A stretch of DNA of 48,201 nucleotides from Rhodospirillales bacterium (lineage in GTDB: Bacteria > Pseudomonadota > Alphaproteobacteria > Rhodospirillales > UBA2165). The stretch lies in assembly GCA_022822205.1 (NCBI GenBank), contig JAJECC010000133.1:1-48201 (forward strand). Direction: 5' to 3'. Position numbers and translations under genes: made by a program. This document shows, one piece after another, positions 8,598 to 18,159 of this stretch. The notes under the pieces were generated by a model. It did no database searches. It was not told where the DNA came from and was given only the letters and a program-made list of their open reading frames with translations. Every line of letters starts with the position of its first letter. The stretch's first letter is position 1.

Positions 8598-11006
8598 ATG
8601 AGCGACAAACCCATCGAAGGCGAAGTCCAGGACCACAGGGATTGGATGATGAAGGTCGGGCTGGTGTTCGCCTTCTTCCTGGTCTGCATGGGCATGCTCA
8701 ACAACCTGCCCAATATTCCCGGCCTGCTGCCGGCCATCCAATCCATCCCGGGTTTGTCGGGCCTGCCCCGCATCAGCAAGTTCAGCTCCGAGTTTTTCTT
8801 CCCCATCGTTTTCTGCGTCATGATGATCGTTGCGCTGATGACCACGTCCTTTGCGCGCACCTGGCGCAACAAGGGAGCCGTCAAGCGGTCCGCCGGCATC
8901 GGCCTCGACGTATTGATGCTGGTGACCACCGTCGGCCTGATGCTCACCTACTGGATCGAACACGACCAGGTGTGCCTCCTGGATATATTCAGCGGAGAGC
9001 GCGAGCGCCTGATGGCGGAGAATGCCGCCCGCGCCGACGAATACCGCGAAATTTTCGGCACCGAACCGGATGACGACTTTCCCGATTGCCAGGCAAATCT
9101 CGGCAACTGGATCATGCCGATCCTGGTCTGGGTGGTGGCCATCTACTTCGTTTACATCGTCAAGGCCTGGGGCCTGCCCATCGTCGCGGTGGCGATCATC
9201 GTGTCGCTCTACACCCTGCTCTCCTCGGGCGCCTGGTACTTCGACCTCACCGACAACAAATACCTGACCACCTCCATCGGCACCGTCGAGGACGGGGTTC
9301 GAAATTTCTCCGCCGGCGTGGTCGGCGCGCGAAACGCCATCATATTGGAATCGAACAGTATATTCGGGCAGTTCCTGAACATTACGGTGAACATCGTCTT
9401 CCCGTACGTGGTGCTGGGCGCCTTGTTCGGCGCGTCGGCGGGGGGCAGGTCGCTGATCAAGCTCGCCGTGGTCATCACCCGGAAACTCAGGGGCGGGCCC
9501 GCACACGCGGCCGTGGTCGGATCGGCGACATTCGGGACCATCTCCGGCGGCCCGGTGGTGAACGTGCTGGGCACCGGGACGCTGACCATCCCGATGATGA
9601 TGCAGAACGGATTCCGGCCCACCTTCGCGGGCGGCGTCGAAGCCGCCGCCTCGTCCGGCGGTCAGATCATGCCGCCGGTGATGGGCATCGCCGCCTTCGT
9701 CCTGGCGGCGCTGTCGACGGTGCCCTATTCGGAGGTCATCGTCGCGGCGTTCCTGCCGGCCGTGGCCTATTTCTTCAGCCTGTTCCTCATGGTGGTCTTT
9801 GAATCCCGGCGGATGAACATTCAGCCCGTCGGCACGCTGACCGAGGAACAGAAGCTGGACAAGCGGGACTGGACGAACCTGTTGATGATCGCCGGACCCA
9901 TCCTGATCATTCTGATCCTGCTGCTCAGCAAGAAAGACAATGTGGGAACCGGCATCAGCGGCTTCATCTTCGGCTATGACCCGGCGTCCGGCGAGGCATT
10001 GCCGTGGCTGCTTCAGGTCTATCAGAACGCCGCGGGCGATCCGGATTCCGCCGGCTTCTGGGCGGTTTTCGTCCTGGTCATCCTGCTATTCCTGGATCCC
10101 GCGATCCGCAAGCGTCCGGTCAAGGTGCTGCGGGCCCTGGCCGACGCCGGCATAATCATCGCCGAGTTGTTCCTGCTGCTGATCGCGGTCTCGATCATCG
10201 ACGTCAGCGTCAACTTCACCAATTTCACCGGTATCCTGACCATCGACATTCTCAACTGGCTGCGCTCGGTGTCGACGTTCGAGATATTCGGGCAGACCAT
10301 CACCATCGGCGGCGCGCTCTATCTCATGCTGGCGCTGGTGGTCGCCATGTTCGCGACCATCCTGCTGGGCATGGGGATGCCCACCCTGCCGGCTTATGTG
10401 AACGTCATCCTGATCATCGGCCCGCTGTTGGTGGCGCTCGGCACATCCTACTTCACCGCCCACATGTTCATCTTCTATTTCGCGGTCGCCTCGGCCATAA
10501 CGCCGCCGGTTGCGATCGCCGCGTTCGCGGCCTCGACAATCTCGAAATCGGAGCCCCTGGCCACGGGTTTCGCCGCCGTGCGCGCCGGGATCGTGATGTT
10601 CACCATCCCCTTCGTGTTCGCATTCTACCCGGAACTGCTGTTGATCGAGCAGGCCCAGATCGCCCAGTCGGTGGACGGTGCGCCCAGCGCGACCAAGCAG
10701 TACCTGCCGGGATACGACGGCACGGTAGGCCTGGCGCAAATCAGTTGGCTGCTGCTGAAACTGGCGGTGGCCCTCTACCTGGTGGCCAGCGCCTTGAGCC
10801 GGTTTGACCGGGCGTCCCTGCCGACCTACGAGATCGCCCTGCGCTTCGTGCTGGCGGTGTTGATTTTGCTGAAAATGCCGTTGATCTCGACGTCCGCCCT
10901 CGTGGCCACCGCCATCTACCTGGCCTTCCACTTCCTGCTGGGGGCACGACTGCGGCGGGCCCGAGCGGAACCGGAACCCGAGCCCCAGCGTCTAGCGGGC
11001 GAGTAG
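8598..11006 (+). CDS. TRAP transporter permease, fused 4TM/12TM type
   Basis: Inner-membrane permease of 802 residues that combines the DctQ-like (about 4 helices) and DctM-like (about 12 helices) parts in one chain, as is usual with TAXI receptors. The N-terminal part has helices near 15-35, 60-80, 100-120 and 175-220. From about 270 the DctM core begins, with FPYVVLGALFGASAGG and the GPVVNVLGTGTLTIPMM and EAAASSGGQIMPPVMG motifs; a second DctM half has MGMPTLPAYVNVI and ASAITPPVAIAAF. A DxxD-rich loop at about 145-165 links the parts. The C-terminus overlaps the convergent putA gene by 15 bp. Confidence 0.9.
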   Translation: MSDKPIEGEVQDHRDWMMKVGLVFAFFLVCMGMLNNLPNIPGLLPAIQSIPGLSGLPRISKFSSEFFFPIVFCVMMIVALMTTSFARTWRNKGAVKRSAGIGLDVLMLVTTVGLMLTYWIEHDQVCLLDIFSGERERLMAENAARADEYREIFGTEPDDDFPDCQANLGNWIMPILVWVVAIYFVYIVKAWGLPIVAVAIIVSLYTLLSSGAWYFDLTDNKYLTTSIGTVEDGVRNFSAGVVGARNAIILESNSIFGQFLNITVNIVFPYVVLGALFGASAGGRSLIKLAVVITRKLRGGPAHAAVVGSATFGTISGGPVVNVLGTGTLTIPMMMQNGFRPTFAGGVEAAASSGGQIMPPVMGIAAFVLAALSTVPYSEVIVAAFLPAVAYFFSLFLMVVFESRRMNIQPVGTLTEEQKLDKRDWTNLLMIAGPILIILILLLSKKDNVGTGISGFIFGYDPASGEALPWLLQVYQNAAGDPDSAGFWAVFVLVILLFLDPAIRKRPVKVLRALADAGIIIAELFLLLIAVSIIDVSVNFTNFTGILTIDILNWLRSVSTFEIFGQTITIGGALYLMLALVVAMFATILLGMGMPTLPAYVNVILIIGPLLVALGTSYFTAHMFIFYFAVASAITPPVAIAAFAASTISKSEPLATGFAAVRAGIVMFTIPFVFAFYPELLLIEQAQIAQSVDGAPSATKQYLPGYDGTVGLAQISWLLLKLAVALYLVASALSRFDRASLPTYEIALRFVLAVLILLKMPLISTSALVATAIYLAFHFLLGARLRRARAEPEPEPQRLAGE

Positions 11007-14000
11007 TTCGGCGTTGCCGCCGGTGGCGGCGGTGTTGACCGTCAGCGCGCGTTCCACGGCAAACCGCTGAAGATAGTGCGGCCCGCCGGCCTTGGGGCCG
11101 GTGCCCGACAGTCCCTCACCGCCGAAGGGCTGAACGCCCACCACCGCGCCAGTCATGTTGCGGTTGACATAGGCATTGCCGACCCGCACGCGGGAGCTCA
11201 CATAACCGGCGAAGGCGCCGATGCGGCTGTGGATGCCGAGGGTGAGGCCATAGCCCTTGCGGTTGATCTGCTCGATCACCCGGTCGATGTCGGCGGCATC
11301 GTATCGGACCACATGCAGCACGGGGCCGAAGACCTCGTCTTCAAGATCGTCCAGACTGCCGAGTTCGTAAATCCGGGGCGCCAGGAAAGTACCGTCCGCC
11401 GTCCCTTCGGGCAGCGCCCCGGCGAAACGGGTAACGGCGCGTTCGTCCATTTGCTGGCAATGAGTCTCTAGCCGGGCGAGCGCCTCTTCGTCGATGATCG
11501 GGCCGACATCGGTCTCCAGCAGGGCCGGATCGCCGAGCTTCAGCTCGGCTGCCTTGCCCGCCAGCATGTCGATGACGCCGTCCGCCGTATCATCCTGAAG
11601 CAGCAGGACGCGCAGCGCCGAGCAGCGCTGCCCGGCGCTTCGGAAGACGGACTGGGCCACGTCGTCGACCAATTGTTCGGGCAACGCCGTCGAATCGGCG
11701 ATCATCGCATTGATGCCGCCGGTCTCGGCGACCAGCGGAACCAAAGGGCCTTCCCGCGCCGCGAGGGCCCGGTTGATGGCCCGGGCCGTCTCGAACGACC
11801 CGGTAAACGCGACGCCGTCGATGAGCGGGTGGGAGACCAAGAACCCGCCGACGCCCGGCCCGTCTCCCGGCAAATGATGCAGCACCTCTTCGGGCACGCC
11901 GGCTTCGTGGAGCAGGCGCACCGCTTTTTCCGCGATCAACGGCGTCTGCTCCGCCGATTTGGCCGCAACGCAATTGCCGGCGGCCAGTGCCGCCGACACC
12001 TGGCCCACGAAGATCGCCAAAGGGAAATTCCATGGGCTGATGCAGGCGATCGTGCCGCGACCCGCCAGACGAAGCTCGTTGGTCTCGCCGGTGGGACCCG
12101 GCAAGGTTTGCGGATTGCCGAATGCCGCGCGCGCTTCCGCGGCGTAATAGCGGAGGAAATCCGCGGCCTCGCGAACCTCGGCAATGGCGTCGGGGATGGT
12201 TTTGCCGGCTTCGCGGATACACAACGCGGCAAAATCGAACATGCGGACGTCCAGCAGTTCCGCGGCGCGTTCGAGTATCTCCGCCCGGGCCGCCGCGGGA
12301 ATTCCGTTCCATCCGTCCCGCGCCGCCGCGGCCGTGCGCAGGGCTCCGTCGGCCGCCCGGGGACTCGCGGCGCCGATGGTGCCGACCTCTTCCGAACGGC
12401 GGGCGGGATTATAGACGGTAACGATCGCGCCCTCCGGGTACCGATGGCCGGCATGGACGGGCTCAAGGCCGTGCAGCGCCTCCGCGACGGTGTCCGCAGC
12501 CGCCGGCATGGTCAGGTCGCAACCCGGGGAGTTGGCCCGGTGCGGCCGGTAGAGATCTTCGGGCAATGGAATTCGGCCGTTTCGAAGAGTATCGAAGGAG
12601 TTCAGCCGCAGGTCGGGATCGGCGATCACCCGCTCCACCGGCAGATCGTCGTCCGCCAATCTGTTGACGAAGGAGGAATTGGCGCCGTTTTCCAGCAGCC
12701 GCCGGACCAGATAGGACAACAGCTCCCGATGCCCGCCCACCGGCGCGTAGGTCCGGCAGGTGAGCCGTCCCCCGCCTTCCTTCAGGACCTTGTCGTAGAG
12801 CGGTTTTCCCATGCCGTGAAGGCGCTGGAACTCGAGCCGGCGGTCCGGTCCTCCGGCGATCTCCAGGACCGCCGCGATCGTGTGGGCGTTGTGGGTGGCA
12901 AACTGGGGATAGATGTGCTCGGGCCGGTCCAGCAGCGCCCGGGCGCAGGCGAGATAGGACAGGTCGGTCGCCTGTTTGCGGGTGTAGACGGGATAGTCGG
13001 CGAGCCCTTCCTGTTGGGCACGCTTGATCTCGCTGTCCCAGTAGGCGCCCTTGACCAGCCGGACCATCACCGGGGAGCCGCTGTCCCGGGCGATCCCCTC
13101 GACGGCGGCGATGACTTCCGGCGCCCGTTTCTGATAGGCCTGGACCGCCAGGCCGAGCCCCGGCCAATCCTTTAGATCCGGACCGAGCTTGACCGCCTCG
13201 AACACCTCCAGGGAAATCAACAGCCGTTCCGATTCCTCCGCGTCGATACACAGGCTCACACCGCGCGCCATGGCCGCGCGGGCCAGTTCGCGGACCCGGG
13301 GAACCAATTCGGCCATCACCCGGTCCCGCTGCGCGTATTCGTAGCGGGGATGGAGCGCCGACAGTTTGATCGACACCCCGGGCGCGGCATGAATATCGGC
13401 GCCGGCGACGGTGCCGCCGATTGCGGTGACGGCGTCCCGGTAAGCCGCCAGGTAACGCTCGGCGTCGACGGCCGTCCGCGCGCCCTCGCCCAGCATGTCG
13501 AACGAGAACAGATAATCCGCGTGTTCCGGTTCATTCGCCGATTCGATGGCCGCGTCTATCGTCTGCCCGAGGACGAACTGGTCGCCGATGATGTGCATGG
13601 CGTGCACCATGGCCCGGCGGATGACCGGCTCGGCGCCGCGCGCCAGCAGCCCGGCGATCAGGTTGCGCGATTCTTCGGACTCCGGATTCCATTCGAGCAC
13701 CTTGCCGGTCAGCATCATCGCCCAGGTCGACGCATTGACCAGCACGTGGTCGCTCTCGCCGATATGCCGGGACCAGTCGGCATCGAGAATCTTGTCGCGG
13801 ATCAGCCGGTTGGCGGTCTCCGCGTCCGGCACCCGGAGCAGCGCCTCGGCGAGGCACATGAGCGCCACCCCTTCGTCGGTGGACAGATCATACTCCTGAA
13901 GCAGCAGGTCGATGCCGCCCGACACACGGCGCCGGTCGCGGATATGGGCCACGAGGTCCCGGGCGCGGGATTCGATCCTGGCGCGCTCATCGGGCGAGAA

Positions 14001-14102
14001 ACCATGGACGGCGCGCAATCGCTCGACGGCCGCTTCATCGGCCGCCGTGCGATAGGCGTCCAGATTCCCGAACCGCCCGGATACGGTTGGCCTAGCCCGC
14101 AT
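10992..14102 (-). CDS. putA: Bifunctional proline dehydrogenase / glutamate-semialdehyde dehydrogenase
   Basis: PutA of 1036 residues oxidises proline to glutamate: FAD-dependent proline dehydrogenase first, NAD-dependent aldehyde dehydrogenase second, with channelled P5C. The PRODH half shows RLVKGAYWDSEIKRAQ, YPQFATHNAHT and MGKPLYDKV. The ALDH half shows PWNFPLAIFVGQ, the general base Glu at about 793 (AETGG) and the nucleophile Cys at about 827 (SAGQRCSALR). It begins directly with the arm region and lacks the N-terminal ribbon-helix-helix DNA-binding domain and the long C-terminal domain, so it is a short, non-repressor PutA. It ends inside the convergent TRAP permease gene. Confidence 0.95.
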   Translation of the reverse strand: MRARPTVSGRFGNLDAYRTAADEAAVERLRAVHGFSPDERARIESRARDLVAHIRDRRRVSGGIDLLLQEYDLSTDEGVALMCLAEALLRVPDAETANRLIRDKILDADWSRHIGESDHVLVNASTWAMMLTGKVLEWNPESEESRNLIAGLLARGAEPVIRRAMVHAMHIIGDQFVLGQTIDAAIESANEPEHADYLFSFDMLGEGARTAVDAERYLAAYRDAVTAIGGTVAGADIHAAPGVSIKLSALHPRYEYAQRDRVMAELVPRVRELARAAMARGVSLCIDAEESERLLISLEVFEAVKLGPDLKDWPGLGLAVQAYQKRAPEVIAAVEGIARDSGSPVMVRLVKGAYWDSEIKRAQQEGLADYPVYTRKQATDLSYLACARALLDRPEHIYPQFATHNAHTIAAVLEIAGGPDRRLEFQRLHGMGKPLYDKVLKEGGGRLTCRTYAPVGGHRELLSYLVRRLLENGANSSFVNRLADDDLPVERVIADPDLRLNSFDTLRNGRIPLPEDLYRPHRANSPGCDLTMPAAADTVAEALHGLEPVHAGHRYPEGAIVTVYNPARRSEEVGTIGAASPRAADGALRTAAAARDGWNGIPAAARAEILERAAELLDVRMFDFAALCIREAGKTIPDAIAEVREAADFLRYYAAEARAAFGNPQTLPGPTGETNELRLAGRGTIACISPWNFPLAIFVGQVSAALAAGNCVAAKSAEQTPLIAEKAVRLLHEAGVPEEVLHHLPGDGPGVGGFLVSHPLIDGVAFTGSFETARAINRALAAREGPLVPLVAETGGINAMIADSTALPEQLVDDVAQSVFRSAGQRCSALRVLLLQDDTADGVIDMLAGKAAELKLGDPALLETDVGPIIDEEALARLETHCQQMDERAVTRFAGALPEGTADGTFLAPRIYELGSLDDLEDEVFGPVLHVVRYDAADIDRVIEQINRKGYGLTLGIHSRIGAFAGYVSSRVRVGNAYVNRNMTGAVVGVQPFGGEGLSGTGPKAGGPHYLQRFAVERALTVNTAATGGNAELLAR

Positions 14103-14132
14103 TTCTCACCAGGATCATGGTCTGCGCGGCGC

Positions 14133-15167
14133 TCAGGACAGAGCCGGATCGGTTTCCATGCCCGGCGTCATGTCCGGGGCCATGTCCGGGGCTTGCCCGC
14201 CCGATGACTTCTTGTAGTTTCTGTCGACGTAGTTGCAGAGGTGATCGTAGAAGGTCGTCACCTCGTAGCGGGGCGGATTGTCCGGCCCGGTGCAGCCGGG
14301 CAGCGGCTCGGACCGCACATCCCAGTTGGGATTGTAGAAGAACGCCGAGATATGCCGCTCCACCGGCGGCGCCAGCACCCGGTGCGGCGTCGCGATGAAC
14401 CGGCCGTTGGTCCATTTCTGCATGAAGTCGCCGCTGTTGACGATCATCGCGCCTTCCACATGGCCGGCGGTGATCCAGTCGCCGTCCCGGGTCTTTACCT
14501 CCAATCCCGGAATTTCGGGGATCGGCAGGAGCGTAATGAATCCATGGTCCGTATGGGGAGAGATGCCGAACTCGTCCTCCTCCGCCTCGACCGCCGGATA
14601 CCGGACATTGCGGGTCAGCCAGTGAGGATCGGTGAACATCCCGTCGAAATAGTCCGGCGCCAGGCCCAGGGCCCGGGCATAAAGCGGCAGCAGCGATTTG
14701 CCGAGGTCTTCCATGGCCTGGTAGTAGGCCAGCATGGTCGGCTTGAAGCCGGGAAGCAGCTCCGGCGCCGGCCACTTGTTGGGCCCGGTAAACCGGCGCC
14801 CCTCGCGGATGCCCGGATGATCGTCGGGCCGTTCCCGGACGATGCGATAGTTCTCGTTCAGATCGTACTTGGTGTTGTCGCCCGCATCGGTGGTCACGTA
14901 GATGGTCGACTTGATGGGCACGTAACCGGTGGTCCGCTCATCCACCTTGAGTTTCAGCTTCTCGTCCTGCGGCAGGGCGTGCAGGCCGCGCACCTGATCC
15001 ACCGCGGCGGCGATCAAATCCGCCGGCACCCCGTGACCGGCGATATAGTAGAACCCGATTTCCTCCTGCACCCAGCGCAAGGTCTTCGCAAGCTCGTCGG
15101 TCGCCAACTCGTCGCCGGCGAGAAACGGCGCGATATCGAGAACCGGGATTTCCCTGGTATCGGTCAT
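14133..15167 (-). CDS. Isopenicillin N synthase-like 2-oxoglutarate/Fe(II) oxygenase
   Basis: Protein of 344 residues of the IPNS/2OG-Fe(II) oxygenase superfamily. The N-terminal DIOX_N part (IPVLDIAPFL, GFYYIAGHGVP) is followed by the double-stranded beta-helix core. The iron ligands His205 and Asp207 (SPHTDHGF) and His262 (TPHRV) are present. Arg271 could bind a carboxylate, but the partner Ser of the usual RxS pair is Ile here. The C-terminus carries a Met/Pro/Asp-rich repeat (APDMAPDMTPGM). It is divergent from a paralogue at 15392. The substrate is unknown; a beta-lactam role is not implied. Confidence 0.85.
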   Translation of the reverse strand: MTDTREIPVLDIAPFLAGDELATDELAKTLRWVQEEIGFYYIAGHGVPADLIAAAVDQVRGLHALPQDEKLKLKVDERTTGYVPIKSTIYVTTDAGDNTKYDLNENYRIVRERPDDHPGIREGRRFTGPNKWPAPELLPGFKPTMLAYYQAMEDLGKSLLPLYARALGLAPDYFDGMFTDPHWLTRNVRYPAVEAEEDEFGISPHTDHGFITLLPIPEIPGLEVKTRDGDWITAGHVEGAMIVNSGDFMQKWTNGRFIATPHRVLAPPVERHISAFFYNPNWDVRSEPLPGCTGPDNPPRYEVTTFYDHLCNYVDRNYKKSSGGQAPDMAPDMTPGMETDPALS

Positions 15168-15262
15168 CGGTTGTCCACCGGCGGTGCCGGCGCTCCTTCC
15201 TCGGCCGCCTGGGCGGCGATACGCTCGGGGCCGAAATACGGCGGCAACCGAGCACCGGCGTG

Positions 15263-15315
15263 AATTGGCCGGCCAATAGCCGGGATTCCGCCCCTACAAA
15301 AAATAGTTATTTTTT
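15263..15315. promoter_or_regulatory. Divergent control region with two perfect palindromes
   Basis: The 224-bp gap between the two divergent oxygenase genes contains ATTGGCCGGCCAAT (15263-15276, perfect 14-bp palindrome). It also contains an AT-rich palindrome with 8-bp arms AAAAAATA / TATTTTTT around GT (15298-15315). The AT-rich stretch to about 15345 contrasts sharply with the surrounding G+C content and is the likely site of both promoters and of a dimeric regulator. No regulator gene is adjacent. Confidence 0.5.
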
Positions 15316-15391
15316 AAGCAAATTAATATCTGTAATTCTTATATCAACGCCGCATCGACGACGAACCGCGGAGTCGTTCCAGGAGACCGAT

Positions 15392-16444
15392 ATGAGCACC
15401 GCCGCCCAACCTCTCGAGAGCACCCGGACCACGCCCCCCGTCGCCCTGGAAACCGTGATGAGCGACGACGGCAGGTTTCACGACATTCCGACCCTCGATC
15501 TCGGCGGCTATCTTGCCGGCGATCCGGCGGCCCGCGACGAACTGGCGGCGCAGCTCCGCTACATCCAGGAGAACATCGGCTTCTACTATGTGGTCAATCA
15601 CGGCATCGACCGGGGACCCATCGACGCGGCCTATGCGGCGCTGGAGGAATTCTGCGCGCTGCCCATGGAGGAGAAGCTCAAGCTCAAGATCAATGAGAAC
15701 TCGGTCGGTTACATTCCGTCGGAATCGACGGTCTATGTCACCTCGGTGATCAACGAGAACACCGAGAAGGACCTGAACGAGACCATCACACTGGCCCGCG
15801 AACGCGCGCCGGACCATCCCCACATCCGGGCCGGTTACCGGTTCTGCGGCCCCAACCCGTGGCCGGAGAGCCTGCCCCGGTTCAAGACCGCCATGGTCGA
15901 CTACCAGAACGAGATGAGCAAACTGGGCTACGCCATGCTGCCGCTGTATGCGCTGGCCCTCGACAAGCCCGCCGATTTCTTCGATCCGTATTTCACCGAA
16001 CCCACCTGGTGGACGCGCAACGCCCACTATCCGCCGGCCAAGGCCAAGGAAAACCAGTTCGGCATCGCCCCCCACTGCGATCACAGCTTCATGACCCTGC
16101 TGCCGATCTCGGACGTGCCGGGGCTCGAAATCCTGACCCCCGAAAAGGAGTGGATGGTCGCCAAGCCGATCAAGGATTCGATCATCGTCAATACGGGCGA
16201 GTTCCTGAACCGCTGGACCAACGGCCGGTTCATGCCGACGCCGCACCGAGTGGTGCCGCCCCGAAAGGACCGCTATTCCATGGCCATGTTCTTCAATCCC
16301 AACCCGGAGACCGTGGCCGATCCGCTGGACACCTGCATTTCGGACGACAACCCGGCCCGGTTCGAGCCCATGACCATGCTTGAATATATGAGCTGGTACA
16401 TCGATACCAACTACAAGCGGGACGCCGGGGGGACGCAGAGCTAG
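15392..16444 (+). CDS. Isopenicillin N synthase-like 2-oxoglutarate/Fe(II) oxygenase (paralogue)
   Basis: Protein of 350 residues, clearly paralogous to the divergent neighbour throughout (shared IGFYY, EEKLKLK, GPNPWP/GPNKWP, WTNGRF and TPHRV segments). Iron ligands are His228, Asp230 (PHCDHSF) and His285; Arg294 and Ser296 give the canonical RxS co-substrate motif that the neighbour lacks. The start at 15392 is chosen because AGGAG lies 6-7 nt upstream; the frame is open further left to 15260, through the AT-rich control region. An N-terminal extension of about 25 residues precedes the DIOX_N domain. Substrate unknown. Confidence 0.85.
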   Translation: MSTAAQPLESTRTTPPVALETVMSDDGRFHDIPTLDLGGYLAGDPAARDELAAQLRYIQENIGFYYVVNHGIDRGPIDAAYAALEEFCALPMEEKLKLKINENSVGYIPSESTVYVTSVINENTEKDLNETITLARERAPDHPHIRAGYRFCGPNPWPESLPRFKTAMVDYQNEMSKLGYAMLPLYALALDKPADFFDPYFTEPTWWTRNAHYPPAKAKENQFGIAPHCDHSFMTLLPISDVPGLEILTPEKEWMVAKPIKDSIIVNTGEFLNRWTNGRFMPTPHRVVPPRKDRYSMAMFFNPNPETVADPLDTCISDDNPARFEPMTMLEYMSWYIDTNYKRDAGGTQS

Positions 16445-16496
16445 GGTCTGTACTCGATCAGGGGATTCCCGTTTTTGCGCCCCCTCACCCACACGT

Positions 16497-16638
16497 CGTC
16501 ATGCCCCGACTTGTTCGGGGCATCCACGCCTTTGCGGCTGGCGGTACACGTGGATGGCCGGGTCGGGGCCCGGCCATGACGCTTTGGGGCGGGAGCGGCG
16601 ACCCTCACCGTCTCACCGTCTCCGTGGTTCAAGAACTG
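16497..16638 (-). repeat. Modular palindromic repeat, copy 1
   Basis: Contains hairpin ATGCCCCGA/TCGGGGCAT (16501-16523), hairpin ATGGCCGGG/CCCGGCCAT (16554-16577) and, at 16610-16638, a conserved box that on the minus strand reads CTTGAACCACGGAGACGG plus flanks. The same modules recur near 45341-45469 and 47581-47730, there on the opposite strand. The rest of the 16445-16698 gap holds nothing else recognisable. Confidence 0.8.
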
Positions 16639-16698
16639 AAAACGTGGATAAACGACGCAAACCAAGTCGTCATCACCGGGTCGGGGCCCGGAACTCCG

Positions 16699-17748
16699 TC
16701 AGCCGGTCTCGATCAATTCCAGCAGCGCCCCTTCGAGGACGGTCCAGTCCGTATTCCCGGTTTCGGCGATCACCTCTACCCGGCTGTCCCGCCGGTAGGC
16801 GATGGGCATCACCGTCATTTCATTCCGCACCCGGTCTATCAGCAGCCACTCGTCCGGCGTTCGGAATACCCCTTTGAGGCGCTGAAGGTTCCCGACCGGG
16901 CCGGGATGGCCCAGCAGGTCGACGAGTTCGTCCCGGCGAAACACGTCGCGGGCATCGAAGATCCAGCCGCAGGCATCGAACCCTTCGCCGGCGCTCCGCC
17001 GCCGGATGGGCTTTCCGGGCGAAAGATTCCCGGTGTCCGGCGAATCGGGAGACCCGTGATCATGTCCGTGGTCATGCCCGTGATCATGGGCATGATCATG
17101 GAGGTGCGGAAACAACGGCGCCCGCGCGGCATCGCCGGCGAGATCGAGCAGCGCCGGGTCGAGGACGCCCCGGCTCGTGGTTTCGATCACCGCCTTGGGC
17201 GGAAACAAATCCCGCGCCCATGCGTCGAAGGCCTTCAAGTCGCCGTCGGCCGCGAGATCGGCCTTGTTGGCCACCAGCACGTCCGCCAAATGCACCTGAT
17301 CGCGAAGCAGGGCCACCTCCCGCAGCCTGGGGTCCTGGACGACCCTGGGATCGACCAGGCAGATGACCGCACCCACGTCGACCGCGGCACGGAGATCGTC
17401 GCCGCGAAGCTCGTCCAGAATGCCCGCCGGGTGCCCGATGCCCGTGGGCTCGATGATCAATCGCTCGGGCCTCGCCCGGCGGAGCACATCGGCAATCGCC
17501 GCCTTCATCGGCAGGTTCATGGCGCAGCACATGCACCCGCCGGCGATTTCGCGGATCACCACACCGTCGGTTTCGGCTTCGTCGGGTTCGAGCGCCGCGC
17601 CGTCGACCGGCACCTCGCCGAACTCGTTGACCAGGACCGCCCACCGCTCGTCCGGCGGCTTGCGCGACAGCAGATGACGGATCGCCGTCGTCTTGCCGAC
17701 GCCGAAGAATCCCGTAAACAGGGTAGTCGGAACATTGGCGGCGGTCAT
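16699..17748 (-). CDS. COG0523 / CobW-family GTPase, probable metal chaperone
   Basis: G3E-family P-loop GTPase of 349 residues. Walker A is GFFGVGKTT (13-21), and the family's metal-binding CxCC is CMCC (72-75) within GGCMCC. A guanine-specificity NKAD follows, and a His/Asp-rich linker of HDHGH repeats at about 217-235 precedes the CobW C-terminal domain. Such proteins load or deliver Zn2+, Co2+ or other metals in the cytoplasm. Neighbours for copper (Sco1, PCuAC), nickel/cobalt-type HupE and iron (Bfd, Bfr) put it in a metal-handling block. The exact metal is not decidable; no Zur-like box was recognised upstream. Confidence 0.87.
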   Translation of the reverse strand: MTAANVPTTLFTGFFGVGKTTAIRHLLSRKPPDERWAVLVNEFGEVPVDGAALEPDEAETDGVVIREIAGGCMCCAMNLPMKAAIADVLRRARPERLIIEPTGIGHPAGILDELRGDDLRAAVDVGAVICLVDPRVVQDPRLREVALLRDQVHLADVLVANKADLAADGDLKAFDAWARDLFPPKAVIETTSRGVLDPALLDLAGDAARAPLFPHLHDHAHDHGHDHGHDHGSPDSPDTGNLSPGKPIRRRSAGEGFDACGWIFDARDVFRRDELVDLLGHPGPVGNLQRLKGVFRTPDEWLLIDRVRNEMTVMPIAYRRDSRVEVIAETGNTDWTVLEGALLELIETG

Positions 17749-17766
17749 ATGGGCTCCAAGGCGATC

Positions 17767-17937
17767 TCAGCCGGGCTTCCGCGCCAGGAACGGATAGCCG
17801 AACACGTCGAAGGCGCGGGCGTTTTTCCCGGCGTCTACCGGCGAATCGCTGTCGATCGGTGCTCCGTCATCCATGATCGGCGCCTCCCCGCCGCATGGGC
17901 CGAAGAGTACCGCCGTTGGATCGGTTCTCCGAGACAT
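17767..17937 (-). CDS. Possible small protein upstream of the COG0523 gene
   Basis: A 56-residue frame ends 18 bp before the COG0523 start on the same strand; an internal ATG gives a 35-residue version. The C-terminal part (ARAFDVFGYPFLARKPG) looks protein-like and the N-terminal part is acidic and low in complexity. I recognise no family. It could be a leader or small partner protein, or chance in G+C-rich DNA. Confidence 0.3.
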   Translation of the reverse strand: MSRRTDPTAVLFGPCGGEAPIMDDGAPIDSDSPVDAGKNARAFDVFGYPFLARKPG

Positions 17938-18024
17938 TTTTCGCTTCCCGCGGGCCGTTCAAGCCGCCGTGAGCACGGCCCGACAGCGCTTGCGCCGGCC
18001 CTTCCGGAAGCTAAGATCACCGCC

Positions 18025-18159
18025 ATGAAGGGATTGCGCGCCATCCGCCCGGGCCGGGAATTTGCCGCCTCCCCGGCGGCGTTGGCGCTGATTTTCCCGG
18101 CCATGATGCCGCTCGCGGCCGCGGCCCGGCGGACCGAACTCGCTGGGCGACCCCAATGA
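18025..18159 (+). CDS. Possible 44-residue membrane/leader peptide before sco
   Basis: ATG at 18025 opens a 44-residue frame with basic N-terminal residues and a hydrophobic Ala/Leu-rich middle. Its TGA overlaps the ATG of the Sco1 gene (ATGA), which would allow translational coupling. No strong ribosome binding site is visible and no homology is recognised. It might be an upstream coupling peptide or simply open frame. Confidence 0.25.
   Translation: MKGLRAIRPGREFAASPAALALIFPAMMPLAAAARRTELAGRPQ

Noticed and set aside
14133..16444. Beta-lactam biosynthesis cluster
   Set aside because: Only the broad IPNS/2OG oxygenase fold is shared; no ACV synthetase or other cluster genes are near.
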